From positions 1-8,370 of the forward strand of contig QLUN01000029.1 of NCBI GenBank assembly GCA_018725455.1: a DNA stretch of 8,370 nt, given 5' to 3'. The notes under the pieces were generated by a model. It saw nothing but the letters and a program-made list of their open reading frames with translations. It had not been told where the DNA came from and did not search any database. Position numbers and translations under genes: made by a program. Position 1 is the first letter of the stretch; the number at the start of each line of letters is the position of its first letter. Positions 1-5,772 of this stretch are shown in pieces. The stretch comes from Chloroflexota bacterium. GTDB taxonomy: Bacteria > Chloroflexota > Dehalococcoidia > SZUA-161 > SpSt-899.

Positions 1-68
1 AGCGATTCGCTATCAGGGAAGGCGGCCGGACGGTGGGCGCTGGTGTGATCACCAACGTCCCGGACTAG
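1..68 (+). CDS. tuf: Elongation factor Tu, C-terminal end (partial)
   Basis: Only the last 21 complete codons are in the window. Read from base 3 they give RFAIREGGRTVGAGVITNVPD followed by TAG at 66-68. This is the highly conserved C-terminus of EF-Tu domain 3; 'REGGRTVGAGVVT' is a hallmark of the family. EF-Tu delivers aminoacyl-tRNA to the ribosome as a GTP complex. The order tuf-rpmG-secE-nusG-rplK-rplA is a common bacterial arrangement and supports the call. The start and the GTPase domain lie outside the window. Confidence is high because the motif and the synteny agree. Confidence 0.95.
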   Translation, partial: RFAIREGGRTVGAGVITNVPD

Positions 69-74
69 TCGGGG

Positions 75-145
75 GTTTGAGAAGTTGAGAGGTTGGGCTT
101 CTGAGTCGCACCTTCGCACCTTTACACCTTCCTGACTTCTCAAGT
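75..145 (+). repeat. tuf-rpmG spacer with inverted repeat and CACCTT repeats
   Basis: The 81-base spacer between tuf and rpmG is low in complexity. TTGAGAAGT at 77-85 is exactly inverted as ACTTCTCAA at 135-143. Two G-U pairs could extend this to 11 pairs in RNA. The enclosed loop contains CACCTTCGCACCTTTACACCTT-like short repeats (109-130, CACCTT variants). The right arm ends seven bases before the rpmG ATG, where no clear Shine-Dalgarno sequence is visible. There is no T-run to suggest a terminator, and no promoter could be recognised. It may be an mRNA structure between cotranscribed genes or merely degenerate repeat DNA. Confidence 0.45.
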
Positions 146-149
146 TGAA

Positions 150-320
150 ATGGCGAAGAAGAAGGGAGAGGCTCGCATCACGATATATCTTGCCTGCACT
201 CAGTGTAAGGAGAGGACGTACACCACGTCCAAGAACAAGAGGAACGATCCTGGGCGGTTGGAGCTAAGTAAGTACTGCCCCCGCTGCCGTGCGCACACTC
301 AGCATCGCGAGGTCAAATAG
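150..320 (+). CDS. rpmG: 50S ribosomal protein L33 (zinc-binding form)
   Basis: This 56-residue protein begins [20 protein letters not shown] and ends HTQHREVK, which matches ribosomal protein L33 in length and pattern. Two CxxC pairs (Cys16/Cys19 and Cys43/Cys46) form the zinc-ribbon of the 'C+' form of L33, and the basic N-terminus and KxxPGRLEL-type middle also fit. It is a component of the large ribosomal subunit near the E site. The ATG at 150 is chosen because MAKKK is the usual start, although the upstream bases show no good Shine-Dalgarno sequence. secE follows after a 12-base gap, so the two are very probably cotranscribed. Confidence 0.93.
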   Translation: MAKKKGEARITIYLACTQCKERTYTTSKNKRNDPGRLELSKYCPRCRAHTQHREVK

Positions 321-332
321 GGGGGCCGCAGA

Positions 333-545
333 TTGAAGCGACGGGTTGAGGCAAAAAGAGAAAAGCCTGGAGTCGGGTTTGTGAGGAGCATCGTTGCCGA
401 GATGAGGAAGGTTGTTTGGCCCTCGAGGCAGGAGACCGTGCGCCTTACGGTGATCGTGTTGATTATCACCATCGCCGTAGCGATGATTCTTGGGGTGATC
501 GACCTTGCATTTTCCGGATTAGCAGAAGCCATACTGATAAGGTGA
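333..545 (+). CDS. secE: Preprotein translocase subunit SecE
   Basis: This small protein of 70 residues has a charged basic N-terminus (KRRVEAKREK), the SecE signature region (about residues 23-33, MRKVVWPSRQE) and one hydrophobic span (about residues 37-58) that would be the single transmembrane helix. SecE clamps SecY in the SecYEG protein-export channel. The size is that of the short one-helix SecE found in most bacteria, in contrast to the three-helix form of E. coli. The start is a TTG at 333, preceded by a G-run at 320-325 that can serve as the ribosome binding site. There is no in-frame ATG at the N-terminus. The stop codon at 543-545 lies inside the nusG Shine-Dalgarno sequence (AGGTGA), six bases before the nusG start, so translation is probably coupled. 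Confidence 0.93.
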   Translation: MKRRVEAKREKPGVGFVRSIVAEMRKVVWPSRQETVRLTVIVLIITIAVAMILGVIDLAFSGLAEAILIR

Positions 546-551
546 ATCTCA

Positions 552-1085
552 ATGGAAGATAACGGCAAGAACTGGTATGTGGTTCACACTTACTCCGGGT
601 ATGAGCAACGCACCAAGACCAATCTGGAGCATCGGATTGAGTCTATGGATGTTCAGGATAAGATTTCCCGGGTGGTAGTGCCTACGGAAGATGAGGTCGA
701 GATCAAAGGGGGACAAAGACGCACTGTGGCCCGGAAGATACTCCCCGGCTACATGTTGGTTCAGATGAAGCTGGATGAGGAAAGCTGGTATGTGGTGCGC
801 AATACGCCGGGGGTTACCGGCTTTGTGGCAGCGGGGAACCGGCCCGTGCCACTGGAAGAAGAAGAGGTTGAAAAGATACTGAACCGAATGAAGACCGCCG
901 TTCCCAGGATCAGAATCGGTTTCTCTAAGGGGGAGAATGTTCGCATAGTGGATGGGCCCTTTGCTGAATTCATCGGGACCGTTGATGAAATCAATCTGGA
1001 CAAGGGTAAGGTAAGGCTTATGGTTTCTCTCTTCGGGCGCGAGACCCCGATCGAAGTGGACCTATCACAGGTGCAAACTATTTAG
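552..1085 (+). CDS. nusG: Transcription termination/antitermination factor NusG
   Basis: The 177-residue product has the NusG layout. The NGN domain starts at [15 protein letters not shown] and contains the characteristic [11 protein letters not shown] and [14 protein letters not shown] segments. It is followed by a C-terminal KOW domain (about residues 125-175, beginning [18 protein letters not shown]). NusG binds RNA polymerase, suppresses or modulates pausing, and links transcription to Rho or to ribosomal S10. The ATG at 552 follows AGGTGA (540-545) at good spacing. The sequence strongly recalls Dehalococcoides-type NusG from memory; this could not be tested here. The stop is four bases before rplK. 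Confidence 0.96.
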   Translation: MEDNGKNWYVVHTYSGYEQRTKTNLEHRIESMDVQDKISRVVVPTEDEVEIKGGQRRTVARKILPGYMLVQMKLDEESWYVVRNTPGVTGFVAAGNRPVPLEEEEVEKILNRMKTAVPRIRIGFSKGENVRIVDGPFAEFIGTVDEINLDKGKVRLMVSLFGRETPIEVDLSQVQTI

Positions 1086-1089
1086 AATC

Positions 1090-1539
1090 ATGGCAAAGAA
1101 AGTTAAGACAATCTTGAGAATTCAACTTCCGGCAGGTGGGGCCACTCCTGCTCCACCCGTAGGCCCTGCCCTGGGACAGCACGGGCTCAATATCATGGCC
1201 TTTTGCAAGGACTACAATGAGCGCACCGCCTCACAAGCGGGATCGATCATTCCAGTCGAGATCACCGTCTACGAGGACCGGTCCTTCACCTTTGTCACCA
1301 AGAGCCCACCGGTGACCGACCTGTTGAAGAAGGCCGTGGGCGTAGAGAAGGGGAGTGAAAGCGCCAGGCTAAAGCCGGTCGGAAGGATAACCAGAGATAG
1401 AATCAAGGAGATTGCCGAGATAAAGATGAAGGACCTCAATGCCATTGAGCTGGAAGGTGCGATGCGGATAATCGAAGGTACCGCCAGAAGCATGGGCATT
1501 GAAGTAGCGGATAATCCAAGTACTCTGAGTCGTCTCTGA
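1090..1539 (+). CDS. rplK: 50S ribosomal protein L11
   Basis: The product is 149 residues, slightly longer than the usual ~141; the surplus is a short C-terminal tail after RSMGIEVAD. Family hallmarks are the N-terminal lysine-rich start and [20 protein letters not shown], which contains the conserved proline-rich segment that binds thiostrepton. Further marks are [12 protein letters not shown] and the C-terminal rRNA-binding domain with [16 protein letters not shown] sequence (here [12 protein letters not shown]). L11 binds 23S rRNA at the GTPase-associated centre. The start follows nusG by four bases without a strong Shine-Dalgarno sequence, which suggests coupling to nusG translation. Confidence 0.96.
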   Translation: MAKKVKTILRIQLPAGGATPAPPVGPALGQHGLNIMAFCKDYNERTASQAGSIIPVEITVYEDRSFTFVTKSPPVTDLLKKAVGVEKGSESARLKPVGRITRDRIKEIAEIKMKDLNAIELEGAMRIIEGTARSMGIEVADNPSTLSRL

Positions 1540-1553
1540 CCCAGAGTTGCGCC

Positions 1554-1577
1554 GTCGAGGTCAGGGACGACCTCGAC
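1554..1577 (+). promoter_or_regulatory. Perfect hairpin between rplK and rplA
   Basis: GTCGAGGTC (1554-1562) and GACCTCGAC (1569-1577) form a nine-pair perfect stem closed by the six-base loop AGGGAC. A smaller five-pair hairpin (CTCTG 1534-1538, CAGAG 1542-1546) overlaps the rplK stop just upstream. No T-run follows, so it is not a typical intrinsic terminator. Its position 27 bases upstream of the probable rplA start makes a translational control element or a processing site plausible. In other bacteria L1 represses its own mRNA by binding an rRNA-like site. The asymmetric internal loop expected of that site is not evident here, so L1 binding is only a guess. Confidence 0.45.
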
Positions 1578-1604
1578 TACTGTCTTATGGGGGTAGAGAC
1601 AATA

Positions 1605-2318
1605 ATGACAAAGCATGGCAAGAAATATCAGGAAGCAGCCAAGCTCGTGGATAAGGATAGACTGTATAGCCCTCAGGAGGCCGTTGAGCTGGCCAAGAAA
1701 GCTTCCTTCGCCAGGTTTGATGAGACCGTTGAGCTTCATTTCCGCATGGGGGTTGATCCTCGCCATGCGGATCAGCAGGTCCGTGGGGTGGCGACTCTCC
1801 CCAATGGGCTGGGTAAACAGGTGAGGGTTCTGGTTTTCACCCAGGGGGAGGGAGAAAGGATCGCCAGGGGGGCGGGGGCGGATTATGTTGGCGCTGATGA
1901 GTTGATCAAGCAGATCGAAGGTGGCTGGCTGGGGTTTGATGTGGCTATCGCGACACCAGATATGATGCCCAAGATAGGCAAACTGGGGAAAATTCTGGGG
2001 CGGCGCGGACTCATGCCCAATCCAAAATCGGGAACGATCGCCAACCCTGATGATTTGCCGAGAGCTATTAACGAAGTGCGCCAGGGAAGAGTGGAGTTTA
2101 AGCTGGACAAAACCGCTCTGATCCATCTTCCTATCGGCAAGGCAAGCTTCCCCGAAGACAAGCTTCTTCAGAACCTGTTCTCGGTGGTTGAAGCCATCCT
2201 TAGCGCAAAACCGAGTGGGGCCAAAGGGCAGTTTATTCGAAGCGTCTCACTGGCAACCTCGATGGGGCCTAGCATTCGACTGGATCTCAAGTCCACGATT
2301 AGCCTGGGTGTGGCTTGA
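1605..2318 (+). CDS. rplA: 50S ribosomal protein L1
   Basis: This is a 237-residue L1 protein when started at 1605 ([16 protein letters not shown]). That start is chosen because L1 proteins begin with this K-H-G-K-K-Y sequence, and a G-rich stretch (1589-1598) lies upstream. An in-frame ATG at 1587 would add six residues without homology. Conserved parts include [20 protein letters not shown], the [13 protein letters not shown] segment, [13 protein letters not shown] and the C-terminal [12 protein letters not shown]1 forms the mobile L1 stalk that handles E-site tRNA. Normally rplJ and rplL follow; here the stop at 2316-2318 abuts a DUF1670-like fragment instead. Confidence 0.95.
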   Translation: MTKHGKKYQEAAKLVDKDRLYSPQEAVELAKKASFARFDETVELHFRMGVDPRHADQQVRGVATLPNGLGKQVRVLVFTQGEGERIARGAGADYVGADELIKQIEGGWLGFDVAIATPDMMPKIGKLGKILGRRGLMPNPKSGTIANPDDLPRAINEVRQGRVEFKLDKTALIHLPIGKASFPEDKLLQNLFSVVEAILSAKPSGAKGQFIRSVSLATSMGPSIRLDLKSTISLGVA

Positions 2319-2572
2319 ATAGGCTCGTTACCTATTCCAAACAAGGCGTTTTCATCCCCACCAGAGGGCGTGTGCGAGACATCGGCCCGGGGGTCTCCCA
2401 CAAGTCTCAAGCAATGCACCTCTACCTCAAGGGGTTTACTCCTACCGAGATCGCCAGGATGACTAACCATGACCCCCATAATGTAGACCGTTACCTCAGG
2501 GACTTTGAACAGGTCTACGATATGGTCAGGGATGGAGCCTCCCTGAATAAGATTTGCTTCCTCTCGCGGTAG
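2319..2572 (+). pseudogene. DUF1670-like protein, internal fragment
   Basis: An open frame runs from the rplA stop to TAG at 2570-2572 and encodes segments such as VTYSKQGVFIPTRGRVRDIG, PGVSHKSQAMHLYLKGFTPT and EIARMTNHDPHNVDRYLRDF. From memory this matches the central part of DUF1670 proteins, a family of unknown function frequent in Chloroflexota and often near mobile DNA. FTPTEIARMTNHDPHNVDRY looks like a helix-turn-helix. Family members are considerably longer at both ends. Here the N-terminus is missing and the C-terminus ends where the sequence becomes the opposite-strand AbiEi-like remnant. The only start is a TTG at 2315 overlapping the rplA stop, with no convincing ribosome site. A fragment left by insertion or recombination is therefore more likely than a working gene. 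Confidence 0.6.
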
Positions 2573-2580
2573 GAGAGGAA
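2526..2580. repeat. Two adjacent perfect hairpins at the DUF1670/AbiEi junction
   Basis: TCAGGGA (2526-2532) pairs with TCCCTGA (2540-2546), seven pairs around a seven-base loop. Twelve bases later TTCCTCTC (2558-2565) pairs with GAGAGGAA (2573-2580), eight pairs around GCGGTAG. They lie at the point where the DUF1670-like reading frame gives way to the reversed antitoxin remnant. Neither is followed by a good T-run on either strand. They might weakly terminate the left-hand ribosomal transcript, or mark a recombination joint; neither is shown. Confidence 0.35.
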
Positions 2581-2880
2581 TCGCCCGACACCTTGAGCAA
2601 TTTTACGTACCTCAGTCCGGCAGGCAAAGGCAGAGAGCCGCTCCGGATCAATCTGGTCGAGGTTCTGAAATCGCATCCCCTCAATCCGCGAAAGAGAGAG
2701 CGGGCCGCTCCAGAAGTAGAAGAGATCGACGAGCGCCTTCTCCGGGAGGGCGATGGTCACCTCGATCCCACGGAGAAGAACCCTCTCGAACCCCCAGAAG
2801 AGCTTTGGCCGTGCGTGACGATAGCGAAACGTTCCGAGGGGAGTCTTCTGAATAGCGGTCAAGTCCTACACGATGACATC
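2551..2880 (-). pseudogene. AbiEi-like antitoxin, C-terminal fragment
   Basis: On the minus strand a frame encodes LTAIQKTPLGTFRYRHARPK, then LFWGFERVLLRGIEVTIALP, EKALVDLFYFWSGPLS and LEGLRLQN-like IEGMRFQNLDQIDPERL. This is the pattern of the C-terminal half of AbiEi-type antitoxins of type IV toxin-antitoxin systems: 'PLG-F-YRH-P-LFFG' followed by '-A-PEKALLDL-Y'. The N-terminal winged-helix half is missing. The upstream codons in the same frame include TAG and TGA stops shortly before the TTG at 2862, and no AbiEii nucleotidyltransferase toxin follows. It is therefore a decayed remnant. The frame runs on to 2515, but below about 2555 it only crosses DUF1670-derived DNA. The family call is from memory. 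Confidence 0.5.
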
Positions 2881-2910
2881 TCACCCAAATAGGGACAAGT
2901 CGAAAATTGC

Positions 2911-2936
2911 CATTGCAAGACCTGACCCCCCAGGTC
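2911..2936. repeat. AAGACCTGACCCC-type repeat end with hairpin at the fdhA stop
   Basis: GACCTG (2919-2924) and CAGGTC (2931-2936) form a six-pair hairpin around ACCCCC. Its right arm includes part of the fdhA stop codon (complement of 2935-2937). The + strand text CATTGCAAGACCTGACCCCC resembles the frequent AAGACCTGACCCC terminus seen in many bacterial genomes beside REP-associated (Y1 tyrosine) transposases, as recalled. On the minus strand the hairpin comes directly after the fdhA coding sequence and is followed by only a weak T-rich stretch (TTGCAATGGCAATTTT). It could serve as a poor terminator of the formate dehydrogenase operon. Confidence 0.4.
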
Positions 2937-5772
2937 AAATCTTCTCGATACGCACCGCAGAGACTTTTACCCCGGAGGCTACTGACATATTGCAGACCGC
3001 AGGGTCAGTTATGACATTAACCCGTGGCTCGGCAAAATGAAAGGACATGCAGACAATACCAGGGGGCACACAGTCAGTTATCTCTATTTTGGTTTCCAGT
3101 GAGCCGCGGCGAGAGGTAACCCTCACCATATCTTCAGGAGTGAGCTTCAACGCTTGGACATCTCGGGGGTTGATTTGCATGCGCTCCTCGTCCAACAGGT
3201 AGTTAAGTCCGTCGGTCTTGCCTGTCATAGTGCGGGTATGATACTGGTAGAGCTTGCGGGCAGTTGTCAGGATAAAGGGATATTCTTCAGTTACACCCCC
3301 GCTGGTATCGGCGGCCTGTGGTCGGTATTCCACAGTGGAGAACTGGCCTATGCCGCGGGCAAATTTGCCTTTGTGCAGTATGGGTGTGCCGGCATGGTCA
3401 ATGGCAGGACAGGGCCATTGTAGTCCTCCCTCCTTTTCCAGACGCTCGTAGGTCATGCCCAGAAAATAGTGTGGTGTCAGTTCCCTTACCTCGTTCCATA
3501 TATCTTCAGGGGAACTATAGTTCCAATTAAGACCGAACCTCCTGGCCAGCTCCTGGAGGATTTCCCAGTCAGGTCTGCTGTTGCCGCGCGGTTTGATGGC
3601 CCGGTGAATGCGCTGTACCCGTCTTTCGGTATTGATGAAGGTACCCTCTTTCTCGGCAAAGGAGGCTGCCGGCAAGACAACATCGGCGTATTGAGCGGTT
3701 TCGTTCAGGAAGATGTCTTGGACTACCACGAAGTCCATATCTTCTAAGGCTTCACGAACAAGTTCAGCCTGTGGGCTGGTAAGAACAGGGTTTTCTCCCA
3801 TGATATACATGATGCGACTGCGCCTGTGAGGGAAATAGTGGAACATCTCAGCTATGGTGCGGCCGGGCACATCGGAGAGCTCCACTCCCCACGCCCTGGA
3901 GAACTTGGCGCGTATCGTATCGCTGACGCTATCAACCGGGACTGGCTGATTGAACTCTATACTGGTTATAGTTTCTCCCGGTGAAGCGGGTCGGATAAAT
4001 CCGACCCCTACTTGTTCGAGCTGGCGCTCTTTTGTGAGTCGCCGCCAGTAGGTACCCGTGTCTCTGTCGCTATGTACCGGCTGGTAACCGCTAAAGACGT
4101 TGGGTAAGCAGCCCATATCACAGGCGCCCTGTACATTGTTCTGACCGCGCAAGGGGTTCATGCCGGCATGTGGTTTACCTAAGTTGCCAGTGAGCAGGGA
4201 GAGGTTGGTTAGGGCGACGACATTTTCAGTACCGCAGGTATGCTGGGTTACGCCCATGCAGTAGACAATGGCGCCGCTGTCAGCTTGAGCAAAGAGCCGG
4301 GCGGCGGTGACGATGTCCTTTGCGGGAACGCCGGTTATGGCAGAAACATATTCGGGAGTATATTTGGCTACTATTTGTTTTAAGTATTTAAATCCCTGGG
4401 TGCGGTTCTCGACGTATTCCTTGTCTTCGAGTTCTTCTTTGATGATGACATGTGCCAACCCGTTGAAAAGGGCTATGTCGGTGCCGGGCTTGAATTGCAG
4501 GTGGACATCGGCTACATCGACTAATGGGATACGGCGCGGGTCGGCCACAATTAGCCTAGCGCCGGTCCTAACTGCCTCACGAATCCGGTACCCGATAACA
4601 GGGTGGTTTTCGGTGGGGTTGGAGCCGGTTACTAGAATAGCACCAGCACCGGAGACATCACTCACCGGATTTGTCATTGCTCCGCTGCCTAATACGGTGG
4701 CCAGACCGACCACGGTGGGGGCATGTCAGAGGCGTGCGCAGTGGTCTACGCTGTTGGTGCCCAGGGAGCGCAATAACTTCTGGAAGAGGTAGTTTTCCTC
4801 GTTGGTTACCCTGGCTGAACTTAACCCGGCCAGGGCTTCGGGACCGTACTTCTCCTGCGCTTCCTTAAATTTGGCTGTCACCAGGTCGAGGGCTTCATCC
4901 CAGGTGGCTTCCACAAAGACACCGTTGCGCTTGATCAGAGGGGTGGTTAAGCGATCAGGATGATTGACAAAGTGATAGCCGAACCGCCCTTTCACGCAGA
5001 GCTGCCCTTTATTGACGACACTATCACGGTCGCCGCGGGCAGAGACTATTTTGTCTCCGCGTATGCCTAGATAAATCCCGCAACCGGTACCGCAGTAGGG
5101 ACAGATACTCTTCACTTCACGCTCTGGCTTCCGCATATTTTGGGGGACTAAGGCGCCCACCGGACATCTCACAACACACTCTCCACAGGACTCACATCTG
5201 GATTCTACAATGGGTTTGTCCTTGAGGGTGCTGATCCTGGTATCAAGTCCCCGAAAGGCAAAGTCGATCGCACCGACTCCGTTAATCTCTTCACAGGTCC
5301 GCACGCAGATGCCACACAGAACACACTTATTGGGATCACGGATGAAGAAGGGATTTGAGTCATCAAGGGGAAGGTCTCGGGCAGTTCGCTTCAAGCGCTG
5401 AAGACGTCCTTCCTCGATGCCGATATAGGCGGCGATATCCTGAAGTTTGCAATCCGTGTTCCGGGCACACTGGAGACACTCGGAGTAATGGTTTACGATG
5501 AGCAGTTCAGCGGCGACTCGACGCATCTTATCTATCTCCGGACCTTCCGTCCGCACCGCTATCCCCTCCTCAACCGGCGCCTTACAGGAAATGGTGAGAC
5601 CCCTTCCCTCGATCTCAACGACGCACAGACGGCACCCTCCGAAGGGCTTTAAGTCGGGGTGATAGCAGAGATGCGGGATATAGATGCCATGATCGAGTGC
5701 CGCTTGAAGTATGGTATCCTCTTTATTCGCCATAACCTCTAAGTCATCCAGCTTAAGAACAACCTTATCCAT
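2935..5772 (-). CDS. fdhA: Formate dehydrogenase catalytic subunit, selenoprotein
   Basis: One 945-residue Mo/W-bis-MGD enzyme (formate to CO2 or the reverse) read through UGA as Sec349. Ligand sets in order: [2Fe-2S] Cys36, 47, 50, 63; His95-Cys99-Cys102-Cys108 cluster; two ferredoxin-type [4Fe-4S] sets (Cys150/153/156/160 and Cys193/196/199/203); the cofactor-proximal [4Fe-4S] Cys224/227/231/259. DHCARL-Sec-HAPT follows, with the conserved His next to Sec. Later come the MGD-binding GQNNVQGACDMG, QYADVVLPAASFAEKEGTF and the C-terminal dinucleotide-binding domain. The layout is that of NAD(P)-linked FdhA from acetogens such as Moorella. The start at 5772 is supported by GGGAGGT eight bases upstream and overlaps the NuoF-like gene by eight bases. 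Oddity: residues 567-614 are extra compared with the usual 'GYQPV-x-RAKF-AWGV' run and contain a palindromic repeat. Confidence 0.93.
3934..4074 (-). repeat. In-frame extra segment in fdhA with palindromic core
   Basis: Most FdhA proteins go directly from GYQPV to the (I/V)RAKF-xxAWGV stretch. Here about 48 extra residues (567-614) lie between GYQPV and SVSDTIRAKFSRAWG. At their centre is a palindrome: GGGTCGGAT (3988-3996), AA, ATCCGACCC (3999-4007), continuing on the right as CTAC to 4011. Read on the minus strand it is GTAGGGGTCGGATTTATC followed by CGACCC and encodes VGVGFIRP. A close relative lies at 8159-8186. The limits of the insertion are estimated from remembered family sequences and could be off by several residues. 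Confidence 0.6.
4697..4728 (-). promoter_or_regulatory. UGA selenocysteine codon and bacterial SECIS hairpin
   Basis: The in-frame TGA occupies 4728-4726 on the minus strand. After 18 bases comes the loop GGTCT (4707-4703). It is closed by GTGGTC (4713-4708) pairing with GGCCAC (4702-4697), six pairs including one G-U. E. coli fdhF also has a GGUCU loop 18 bases after its UGA, the feature recognised by SelB. The reading frame continues for about 600 conserved residues beyond the UGA, and the DHCARL-Sec-HAPT context fits. No selABC genes or tRNA-Sec are in the window; the genome must supply them. Confidence 0.9.

Noticed and set aside
69..149. CRISPR-like or terminator structure in the tuf-rpmG spacer
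   Set aside because: The short CACCTT repeats are not of constant length or spacing, and the inverted arms lack a T-run and are separated by about 49 bases.
1587..1604. Upstream ATG as the rplA start
   Set aside because: It adds MGVETI, which is not part of the L1 family, while MTKHGKKY at 1605 matches the normal start.
1269..2126. Minus-strand frame of 285 codons across rplK and rplA
   Set aside because: It lies antisense to two well-conserved ribosomal protein genes and has no recognisable domain.
2554..2892. Plus-strand open frame of 112 codons in the gap between the two operons
   Set aside because: It runs antisense to the AbiEi-like remnant, has no family-like motifs, and has no ribosome site of note.
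2935..4713. A separate molybdopterin oxidoreductase gene of 592 residues starting at a GTG
   Set aside because: The preceding frame continues without a gap through an in-frame UGA with Sec context and SECIS hairpin. The supposed GTG start lies inside that hairpin, and the domain would lack its N-terminal Fe-S part.
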